Shown one piece after another: positions 1-5,176 of a stretch of DNA of 7,252 bases (position 1 is the first letter of the stretch; each line of letters starts with the position of its first letter). The stretch is from Desulfamplus sp. GTDB taxonomy: Bacteria; Desulfobacterota; Desulfobacteria; Desulfobacterales; Desulfobacteraceae. The stretch covers positions 1 to 7,252 of the forward strand of contig JADFYT010000109.1 of the NCBI GenBank assembly GCA_015232935.1, read 5' to 3'. The position numbers were made by a program, and so were the translations under genes. A model generated the notes under the pieces. It had not been told where the DNA came from and made no database searches. It saw only the letters and a program-made list of their open reading frames with translations.

Positions 1-90
1 ACCTTTGGTGCTGTCCTTATTCTTATGATGATTTTCAGGCCAGGCGGCATGATCGAGGATGTCCGTAAATCATATAAATTCGAGAAATAA
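1..90 (+). CDS. livM: LivM-type branched-chain amino acid ABC permease, C-terminal end only
   Basis: The first reading frame is open from base 1 and ends at a TAA at 88-90, giving 29 residues. The segment FGAVLILMMIFRPGGM is a hydrophobic stretch followed by the R-P-x-G-(M/L) ending typical of LivM/LivH permeases, and then a short charged cytoplasmic tail. In the family, LivM forms the inner-membrane channel of the importer for leucine, isoleucine, valine and related amides, together with LivH and the ATPases LivG and LivF. The livG and livF genes lie downstream, which supports the call, although a two-gene module separates them from livM. Only the tail is visible, so LivM rather than LivH rests on the usual gene order (H-M-G-F). 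Confidence 0.8.
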   Translation, partial: TFGAVLILMMIFRPGGMIEDVRKSYKFEK

Positions 91-95
91 CAGAT

Positions 96-404
96 ATGTT
101 GAGTTTACAATTGAATGTTAAATTGCAAACAGAGTTGAAGCTGAAAAAGATCTTGCAATATACACAAGATGAAGAGTCTTTTGCCCAAAATATTATTTCA
201 TATCAGATTGCTGAATTGCAGAAGGGTATTTTAAATCTTGAACTTGATTTAAAGGAATTCGAGGAAAAATATAAAATTTCATCAGAGGAGTTTTATCAAG
301 ATTTTTTAAGGGGGGCAGCAGGAGACAGTGAGGACTTCATAATCTGGTCAGGTATATATGAGATGTTTCGTGAGAACAATGCAAGACTTATGGAATTAAG
401 ATGA
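96..404 (+). CDS. Putative antitoxin of a TumE/DUF6516-type toxin-antitoxin pair
   Basis: A 102-residue, charged, mostly helical protein without membrane segments or signal peptide. It starts 5 nt after the livM stop and ends in an ATGA overlap with the next gene, the classic layout of an antitoxin followed by its toxin. The middle (about residues 38-70) is a heptad-like helix running into EEKYKISSEEFYQDF. This resembles the E-x-KYG-hS-x-EEF segment common in small antitoxins of the ribbon-helix-helix/Phd-like size class. The tail (SEDFIIWSGIYEMF, about 78-91) resembles small partners I recall next to DUF6516 proteins. No DNA-binding domain is obvious, so autoregulation cannot be claimed. No strong Shine-Dalgarno precedes the ATG at 96 (only GAGAAA at 82-87), so coupling to livM translation is plausible. 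GC content looks clearly lower than in the flanking transport genes. The antitoxin role is inferred mainly from its partner. Confidence 0.6.
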   Translation: MLSLQLNVKLQTELKLKKILQYTQDEESFAQNIISYQIAELQKGILNLELDLKEFEEKYKISSEEFYQDFLRGAAGDSEDFIIWSGIYEMFRENNARLMELR

Positions 405-772
405 TTGAAATCTATTTTTTCAATCTCGAAGCTGTTATCAAGGAATTTCCCAATGTCAGATCTATCTCTTTGAAAAAAAAAATTTATAATGTCAAGCAAG
501 GATATATTAACGGGTCAATAATTTTTGAAAATGGCCATAGATTAGCATTTGTGGAAGTAAAAGATACTGACGTAAAAACAAAAATAAAATACAGCTATCA
601 ATACATGGATGAAAAGTCAGACTTTATATTCAGATATGACAATGCTCCACATCATCACGATATTACGAATTTTCCCCATCACAAACATGAATTTGATACG
701 GTTAAAGCAAGTTTTGAACCTACACTTTACAACATACTTTTGGAGATCTTTAAGAAACAGCGAAAACTATGA
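401..772 (+). CDS. TumE/DUF6516-family putative toxin
   Basis: A 123-residue soluble protein whose start overlaps the upstream gene (ATGA at 401-404) and whose stop overlaps the livG start (ATGA at 769-772). The diagnostic part is residues 64-96: a YSYQYMD strand, then FRYDNAPHH (77-85) and FPHHKH (91-96), followed by EPTLYNILLEI (106-116). That order of a R-Y-D-N-A-P-H-H block, a F-P-H-H-K-H block and a terminal E-P-(S/T)-L helix is what I recall of the DUF6516/TumE toxin family, usually encoded beside a roughly 100-residue antitoxin. The biochemical target of the family is not something I can state. The clustered histidines could bind metal or act catalytically, but that is speculation. Length fits the family (about 110-130 residues). 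Hand-counted GC for 481-600 is about 28%, against about 53% for 841-900 in livG, which suggests a separate origin. Confidence 0.72.
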   Translation: MIEIYFFNLEAVIKEFPNVRSISLKKKIYNVKQGYINGSIIFENGHRLAFVEVKDTDVKTKIKYSYQYMDEKSDFIFRYDNAPHHHDITNFPHHKHEFDTVKASFEPTLYNILLEIFKKQRKL

Positions 773-1566
773 AACCAATTCTTGAAGTAAAAAAGATGAC
801 AATGGATTTTGGAGGATTGCGGGCAATTGACAACGTTGATCTCTCCATTGAAAAGGGGCAGATTGTGGCTTTGATAGGCCCCAATGGTGCGGGCAAAACC
901 ACCTTTTTCAATTGCATCACGGGCATATATACGCCAACTTCCGGCGATGTCTATATATCCCCCCATGGCAAATCTGACAGGCAGAAAGAGCGTATTAACG
1001 GACTCAAACCAAACATTGTAACCCGCAAAGGTCTTGCCAGAACATTCCAGAACATACGTCTTTTTACATCCATGACTGTTCTTGAAAATGTTATGATAGG
1101 GTGTCACGCAATAACTAAAGCCGGAATCATGGGTGCTATATTCAGAGGTTCGGCGGCAAAGGCTGAAGAGCAGCTTATTGTCGAAAAAAGCTATGCCATT
1201 TTAGAAAAGATAGGTCTTGCCAAATATGTTAATGAGCTTGCCATCAATCTTCCCTATGGAGCCCAAAGAAGGCTTGAAATAGCAAGAGCACTTGCAACCG
1301 ACCCGTTTCTGCTGCTTCTTGATGAGCCTGCCGCAGGAATGAATCCGCAGGAGACACAGGAACTGGATGATCTCATTCTTAAAATCCGTGATACCGAGGG
1401 CATCTCAATCCTGTTGATTGAGCATGACATGAAGCTTGTCATGAGTCTTTCGGAAAAAATTTATGTGGTCGATTACGGAAGAAAAATAGGCGAGGGTACG
1501 CCAGAAGAGATCCGCAACAATCCGGTGGTTATCAAGGCATATCTCGGGGAGGAAATTGATGCTTGA
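769..1566 (+). CDS. livG: Branched-chain amino acid ABC transporter ATP-binding protein LivG
   Basis: A 265-residue ABC ATPase that energises import of branched-chain amino acids or amides through LivH-LivM on the cytoplasmic face of the inner membrane. Seen in order: an N-terminal LEVKKMTMDFGGLRAI typical of LivG, Walker A GPNGAGKT (37-44), the Q-loop in GLARTFQNIRLF (Q94), a signature region LPYGAQRRLEIARAL (161-175) with the LivG-type YGxQR in place of LSGGQ, Walker B LLLLDEP (181-187), and the switch histidine in LLIEHDM (H219). The C-terminus IGEGTPEEIRNNPVVIKAYLGEE is also family-typical. Length is close to the usual roughly 255 residues. The ATG at 769 fits the family N-terminus and overlaps the stop of the putative toxin gene. 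No good Shine-Dalgarno lies at the right distance; the nearest GGAG-like run is more than 20 nt upstream. Initiation therefore probably relies on coupling. Confidence 0.95.
   Translation: MKPILEVKKMTMDFGGLRAIDNVDLSIEKGQIVALIGPNGAGKTTFFNCITGIYTPTSGDVYISPHGKSDRQKERINGLKPNIVTRKGLARTFQNIRLFTSMTVLENVMIGCHAITKAGIMGAIFRGSAAKAEEQLIVEKSYAILEKIGLAKYVNELAINLPYGAQRRLEIARALATDPFLLLLDEPAAGMNPQETQELDDLILKIRDTEGISILLIEHDMKLVMSLSEKIYVVDYGRKIGEGTPEEIRNNPVVIKAYLGEEIDA
1546..1552 (+). promoter_or_regulatory. Strong Shine-Dalgarno (GGGGAGG) inside the end of livG
   Basis: GGGGAGG lies 6 nt upstream of an ATG at 1559 that opens a 24-codon frame bridging livG and livF. It is the best Shine-Dalgarno match seen in the livG-livF part of the window, yet it does not serve the start of a recognised protein. 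It may instead load ribosomes that later reinitiate at livF. Confidence 0.45.
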
Positions 1567-1633
1567 TGTCAAAAGAATAAAAGCCTGTCCAGCTATAGAT
1601 AAAAACAGTGCGGGGGAGAAAAAGGATGCTTAA
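1559..1633 (+). CDS. 24-codon bridging mini-ORF between livG and livF
   Basis: An ATG at 1559 overlaps the last codons of livG (ATGCTTGA). It opens a frame that ends at TAA 1631-1633, just inside the livF coding start (ATGCTTAA). It is preceded by GGGGAGG at good spacing. The encoded peptide begins MLDVKRIKA, which resembles a LivF N-terminus (MLKLRNVQA at the real start), then runs into polar residues with no known motif. It could be a coupling leader that carries ribosomes from livG to livF, or the relic of an older livF start put out of frame. It may equally be chance. I do not claim a functional peptide. Confidence 0.25.
   Translation: MLDVKRIKACPAIDKNSAGEKKDA
1612..1618 (+). promoter_or_regulatory. 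livF ribosome binding site, decides the start at 1626
   Basis: GGGGGAG lies 7 nt before the ATG at 1626. An in-frame GTG at 1608 lies just upstream of this site and would add six residues (MRGRKR) not expected in LivF. The site therefore favours 1626. Confidence 0.6.
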
Positions 1634-2333
1634 ACTCAGAAACGTCCAGGCATTTTACGGCAATATTCAAGCCCTTAAAGATATCAGCATGGATGTCAAG
1701 GAGGGGGAGGTCATAACCCTGATAGGTGCCAATGGAGCCGGAAAGTCAACAACACTTATGACTATTTGCGGTGTGGTACCCGCAAGAAGCGGGGAGATCA
1801 TCTTTGAAGGCCAGACTATCAACAACATGCCAACAAACAAAATTGTATCCCTTGGCATTAATCAGGTTCCTGAAGGAAGACATATTTTTCCCTATCTGAC
1901 AGTGATGGAAAACCTTGATATGGGCACCTTTTTGAGAAAAGACAAGGATGGAATAAAAGAGGATCTTGATTATGTTTTCACGCTCTTTCCAAGACTTTCC
2001 GAGAGAAGAAGTCAGGCAGGCGGAACATTGAGCGGCGGGGAGCAGCAGATGCTTGCAATTTCAAGGGCTATCATGACACGCCCCAGGCTTCTGCTTCTAG
2101 ATGAGCCCTCACTTGGACTTGCCCCCATTATCACCCGTCAGATATTTGATATCATAAAAAAGATAAACAAAGAGAACAACACCACAATTTTTCTGGTAGA
2201 ACAGAATGCCAATCTTGCACTTCACGTTGCTGATCGTGGATATGTGATGGAAAACGGTGCCATTACCATGACCGATACCGGCAAAAATCTTCTTGCCAAT
2301 GAGGATGTTAAAAAAGCGTATCTGGGAATCTAA
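1626..2333 (+). CDS. livF: Branched-chain amino acid ABC transporter ATP-binding protein LivF
   Basis: A 235-residue ABC ATPase, the partner of LivG in the branched-chain amino acid importer. Visible motifs are the N-terminus MLKLRNVQAFYGNIQALKDIS, typical of LivF; Walker A GANGAGKS (34-41); the Q-loop INQVPEGRHIF (Q80); signature LSGGEQQ (135-141); Walker B LLLLDEP (155-161); and LVEQNANLAL with Gln193 where many ABC ATPases have the switch His. That Gln is normal for LivF. The length matches the family (about 235-237 residues). The start at 1626 is chosen over the in-frame GTG at 1608 because of the Shine-Dalgarno at 1612-1618 and the family N-terminus. The gene sits 59 nt after livG, a gap bridged by a short ORF, and is followed after 10 nt by a membrane-protein gene. 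Confidence 0.95.
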   Translation: MLKLRNVQAFYGNIQALKDISMDVKEGEVITLIGANGAGKSTTLMTICGVVPARSGEIIFEGQTINNMPTNKIVSLGINQVPEGRHIFPYLTVMENLDMGTFLRKDKDGIKEDLDYVFTLFPRLSERRSQAGGTLSGGEQQMLAISRAIMTRPRLLLLDEPSLGLAPIITRQIFDIIKKINKENNTTIFLVEQNANLALHVADRGYVMENGAITMTDTGKNLLANEDVKKAYLGI

Positions 2334-2343
2334 GTTTAAAATT

Positions 2344-3306
2344 ATGGATATTCGTCTCAAAACAGGAATAGAATCAGGAGTAAAGCGGGGAGTTTCGGGC
2401 TATATATGGCTTTTAAAAATCCTTGCTCCTATCTCTTTTGGCACTGCCCTTCTGGTCTATTCCGGCTGGCTCTACAAGATAGATTTTATCATACAGCCGG
2501 TAATGGGCATGCTCTCTCTTCCGGCATCTGCCGCCCTGCCCCTGATAATAGGGCTGTTTACCGGAATTTATGGTGCAATCGGAGCCATGGCTGCCCTGCC
2601 CCTGACTATTGACCAGATGACCCTTATTGCAATTTTCCTACTGATATCCCACAACCTGATACAAGAGAGCATTGTTCAAGGCCAATCAGGACTCAATCCT
2701 TTTATTGCGGCAGGCTTCAGATTGATAGCCTCTTTTATTGTAACAGCAATTGTCGCCCTTTTTCTGCAACCTGCTGATCCTGTTACTGCTGCTGCCTCTG
2801 TTGATGCTCTATATAAAACAGTATCCTTTCTTACGATGCTAAAAGGGTGGACTACAGATTTCGGTTATCTTGCCATCAGGATTTTTACCATAATAATGCC
2901 CCTTATGGTTGCTATGGAGCTGATGAAATCATTTGATCTGATACGTCATATTGTCAGGGCCATATCTCCTGTTCTGTCTGTTATGGGTCTTAGCCGTGCA
3001 ACCGGTGTACTGTGGCTCACCGCTGCCTTTTTTGGTCTGGCCTATGGTGCTGCTGTTATCGTTGAAGAGACCAGGAACAACACCTTTTCACGGGATGAAC
3101 TGACACGCCTTCACCTGTCCATTGGTATAAACCATGCCATGATTGAAGATCCTGCCCTTTTTCTTCCATTGGGTATCCTGCCCTTCTGGCTCTGGATTCC
3201 ACGCCTCTTAGCTGCGATTATAACTATCTACGTGGTACACCTTATCAACTTTGTCAGGAGACTCCATGCTGAGCGAACTGGCCATAAAAAACTTTGCAAT
3301 CATTGA
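2344..3306 (+). CDS. GATE-domain (nucleoside-recognition / spore-maturation-like) inner-membrane protein
   Basis: A 320-residue, highly hydrophobic protein with about seven or eight likely membrane segments, roughly at 21-41, 62-85, 92-108, 119-141, 175-195, 220-241 and 270-302. It appears to contain two related halves (about 20-140 and 165-300). Each half has a hydrophobic helix, a Gly-rich LPLIIGLFTGIYGAIGA-like or FFGLAYGAAVIVEE-like stretch, and a polar helix with H-N or N-H (SHNLIQES; GINHAMIEDP). This is what I know of the nucleoside-recognition GATE fold also found in SpoVM-region SpmA/SpmB proteins and in nucleoside transporters. The substrate is unknown. The ATG at 2344 gives a sensible cytoplasmic N-terminus. 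No clear Shine-Dalgarno precedes it, and the frame stays open upstream to a TTG at 2293 inside livF, so a slightly longer form is possible. The 3' end overlaps recN by 41 nt. Confidence 0.8.
   Translation: MDIRLKTGIESGVKRGVSGYIWLLKILAPISFGTALLVYSGWLYKIDFIIQPVMGMLSLPASAALPLIIGLFTGIYGAIGAMAALPLTIDQMTLIAIFLLISHNLIQESIVQGQSGLNPFIAAGFRLIASFIVTAIVALFLQPADPVTAAASVDALYKTVSFLTMLKGWTTDFGYLAIRIFTIIMPLMVAMELMKSFDLIRHIVRAISPVLSVMGLSRATGVLWLTAAFFGLAYGAAVIVEETRNNTFSRDELTRLHLSIGINHAMIEDPALFLPLGILPFWLWIPRLLAAIITIYVVHLINFVRRLHAERTGHKKLCNH
3256..3260 (+). promoter_or_regulatory. recN ribosome binding site, decides the start at 3266
   Basis: AGGAG lies 5 nt before the ATG at 3266, inside the 3' end of the GATE gene. 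It favours the family-typical MLSELAIKNFAIID start over an in-frame TTG at 3251, which would add MSGDS and leave this site inside the coding region. Confidence 0.65.
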
Positions 3307-5020
3307 TGATATAAGAATCTCTTTTTCCGAAGGACTTTGTGTCCTGACCGGTGAGACCGGGGCCGGAAAATCTATTATAATTGAGGCGGTCAACCTGCTT
3401 CTGGGGGGACGTGCGTCTTCTGACCTTGTGCGTAACGGAGAAGAGTTTGCCGAACTTGAGGCATTTTTCGTTATTGAGCCTGATTCAGGAGCTGCCCGCA
3501 TCATGCACGAGAATGACCTTGATCCATCAGAAGGGCTTATAATCCGGCGTATTATTGCCCTCAATGGACGACACAAGATATTTATAAATTCGCGTCAATC
3601 AACAATACAGATGCTAAAACTTGTGACCGAGAATCTTGCATCCATCTCAAGCCAGCATGCCCATCAGGGTTTGCTCAATGAGGAGAACCATCTTGATATC
3701 CTTGACAGCTTTGCCGGTACCTGGCCTGAACGCGGAGATCTCCAGAGTCTCCACAATGAGCTTTTCCCTCTATCTAAAGAGATTGGAAGACTCAAGGCAA
3801 ATATTGATAAAATAATTGAAGAGAACGAGTTTTTAAGATTTCAGATAGATGAAATCGAGCAGGCAGACATCAAGGCGGGAGAGGACGAATCTCTTGAGAT
3901 AGAGAGAAGCCGGCTTAACAATGGATCCCAGATTTATGAGGCCATTCAGTCAGGGATAAACGAGATATATTCCAAAGAGGGATCTATTCTGGAAAAACTT
4001 GGCTTGATCAAAACAGATTTTGACAAGTTTGCACAGATGGATAACTCCCTTGCCCGTGGTGCAGAAATTCTTTCAAAAACAATGCTTGAACTTGAAGATC
4101 TGGCTGATGAACTAAGAAGAGTATCTGATACCATTGATCTTGATCCTGATATTCTTGAGCAGACACAGGCCCGCCTTGATCTGATACAGAAACTAAAGAG
4201 GAAATACAGCGGTACAAGCGGATCGCTCGAAGATCTGTTCAGGCGTTACCAGACATTCAAGGACAAAATATCAAGTACCGAGAACATTGCAAAGGATATT
4301 GAACAGATGGAGGCACACGCAAGCCTTCTTTCCGAACAGCTTGGACAAAAGGCTCTTTCTCTTTCTGAAACAAGAAAAAGAGCAGCCACTGAGCTTGCTC
4401 AATTGGCAGAAGATGAGCTAAAAGAGCTTGAGATGGAAAATACCAGGTTTAAAATAAACTTGAGCCAGACAAAGGCACCTGACAAAAGCAGTGATCCCCA
4501 AATTGAGCTATTCCCTGATTTGACGATGTCTCATCTTCTTACTGTAAATGGGATGAAAATATATGCCACAGGAGTTGATCGTGCATCCTTTCTTATTGCC
4601 CCAAACCCTGGAGAGCCGCCAAAACCTCTTGGCAGGATAGCCTCCGGAGGAGAGCTCTCAAGGGTGGTGCTCGCGTTAAAAGCCGTGCTTTCCGAGAATG
4701 AATCACAGGGAACATTGGTGTTTGACGAGGTTGACTCAGGTATCGGTGGAAGGACATCTGACAAGGTTGGAATCAAGCTAAAACGGCTCTCTGAGAAGCA
4801 TCAGATTATATGTATAACCCACCTTGCACAGATAGCAAAATATGGGGCAGTCCATTACAGGATTGAAAAGCAGGTTATCAATAACAGAACCGCGACAGCC
4901 ATAACCCGTCTTGCCTCACCTGAAGACAGGATAAAGGAGCTTGCACGCATGATGGGAGGAACAAACATCTCTCAGGTCACGCTTGACCATGCGGCCGAGA
5001 TGGTCAACTGTCCGTCATGA
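3266..5020 (+). CDS. recN: DNA repair protein RecN
   Basis: A 584-residue SMC-like ATPase involved in double-strand break repair on the nucleoid. Seen in order: the N-terminus MLSELAIKNFAIIDDIRISF; Walker A GETGAGKS (29-36); the RecN-type SSQHAHQGLLNEENHLDILD (128-147); a long two-part coiled coil (about 165-400) with the central LDLIQKLKRKYSG (304-316) between the arms; IAPNPGEPPKPLGRIASGGELSRVVLALK with the ABC signature SGGELSR (460-466); Walker B TLVFDEVDSGIGG (483-495); and the switch His in ITHLAQIAKYG (H519). It is somewhat longer than E. coli RecN (553 residues). Part of the difference is an extra segment before the C-terminal head (about 427-436). The start overlaps the GATE gene by 41 nt and has a good AGGAG. 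I saw no LexA-type palindrome just upstream, so SOS control cannot be claimed from this sequence. Confidence 0.96.
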   Translation: MLSELAIKNFAIIDDIRISFSEGLCVLTGETGAGKSIIIEAVNLLLGGRASSDLVRNGEEFAELEAFFVIEPDSGAARIMHENDLDPSEGLIIRRIIALNGRHKIFINSRQSTIQMLKLVTENLASISSQHAHQGLLNEENHLDILDSFAGTWPERGDLQSLHNELFPLSKEIGRLKANIDKIIEENEFLRFQIDEIEQADIKAGEDESLEIERSRLNNGSQIYEAIQSGINEIYSKEGSILEKLGLIKTDFDKFAQMDNSLARGAEILSKTMLELEDLADELRRVSDTIDLDPDILEQTQARLDLIQKLKRKYSGTSGSLEDLFRRYQTFKDKISSTENIAKDIEQMEAHASLLSEQLGQKALSLSETRKRAATELAQLAEDELKELEMENTRFKINLSQTKAPDKSSDPQIELFPDLTMSHLLTVNGMKIYATGVDRASFLIAPNPGEPPKPLGRIASGGELSRVVLALKAVLSENESQGTLVFDEVDSGIGGRTSDKVGIKLKRLSEKHQIICITHLAQIAKYGAVHYRIEKQVINNRTATAITRLASPEDRIKELARMMGGTNISQVTLDHAAEMVNCPS

Positions 5021-5070
5021 ATCACACATTAAAAATAATTCTGACTTGATCTGACATGCTTCATTTACCG

Positions 5071-5131
5071 GTGTACACTTTCTTTAATCTCATTCCCATT
5101 TTGAGGGGAGTTTCTCAAAAAAAGTGTAAAC
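5071..5131. repeat. Imperfect 15-nt inverted repeat in the recN/fapA-like intergenic region
   Basis: The arm at 5071-5085 (GTGTACACTTTCTTT) and the reverse complement of 5117-5131 match at 13 of 15 positions, across a 31-nt spacer. The right arm is shared with the hairpin at 5117-5138, so the two structures would compete. The left arm also contains the palindrome GTGTACAC (5071-5078). A smaller stem, TTTTGAG/CTCAAAA (5099-5105 with 5114-5120), lies mostly inside the spacer. The rest of the 156-nt gap shows no gene. Confidence 0.5.
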
Positions 5132-5138
5132 TTTTTTT
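5117..5138. terminator. Probable bidirectional terminator hairpin between convergent genes
   Basis: Perfect 9-nt arms (AAAAAAAGT at 5117-5125 and ACTTTTTTT at 5130-5138) flank a GTAA loop. The T-run on the plus strand and the A-run (T-run on the minus strand) make it symmetrical, as expected between the convergent recN and FapA-like genes. The stem is A/T-rich and by itself weak. It may act with the GAG/CTC stem just upstream (5099-5120), or with the longer imperfect repeat starting at 5071. It lies 97 nt past the recN stop and 39 nt past the stop of the minus-strand gene. Confidence 0.5.
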
Positions 5139-5176
5139 GATGTAATACGAAGGATACCCGAAAAAAGGTTTGGAAA

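Noticed and set aside
82..98. Possible target-site duplication flanking the two-gene insert (AACAG before 96 and AAACAG before 769).
   Set aside because: Only 5-6 nt of A-rich sequence match, with different spacing to the starts. There are no terminal inverted repeats and no integrase or transposase.
727..1107. Open frame on the minus strand opposite the toxin end and livG start.
   Set aside because: It lies wholly opposite strongly supported coding sequence, has no recognisable motif, and no sign of a ribosome binding site.
769..1566. A degraded ABC signature (YGAQR instead of LSGGQ) in LivG.
   Set aside because: LPYGxQRRLEIARAL is the usual LivG form, so this is not decay.
1626..2333. Gln193 in place of the switch histidine of the LivF ATPase, suggesting a dead ATPase.
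   Set aside because: The LVEQN motif is normal in LivF proteins, and Walker A, Walker B and the signature are intact.
2531..2606. Direct DNA repeat CGCCCTGCCCCTGA-like at 2531-2546 and 2591-2606, exactly 60 nt apart.
   Set aside because: It encodes AALPL twice within the GATE repeat. The similarity is explained by the protein's hydrophobic helices and codon use, not by a mobile or regulatory repeat.
3150..3266. A LexA-type operator upstream of recN.
   Set aside because: No CTG-N10-CAG palindrome or other clear dyad lies near the recN start, which sits inside the GATE gene.
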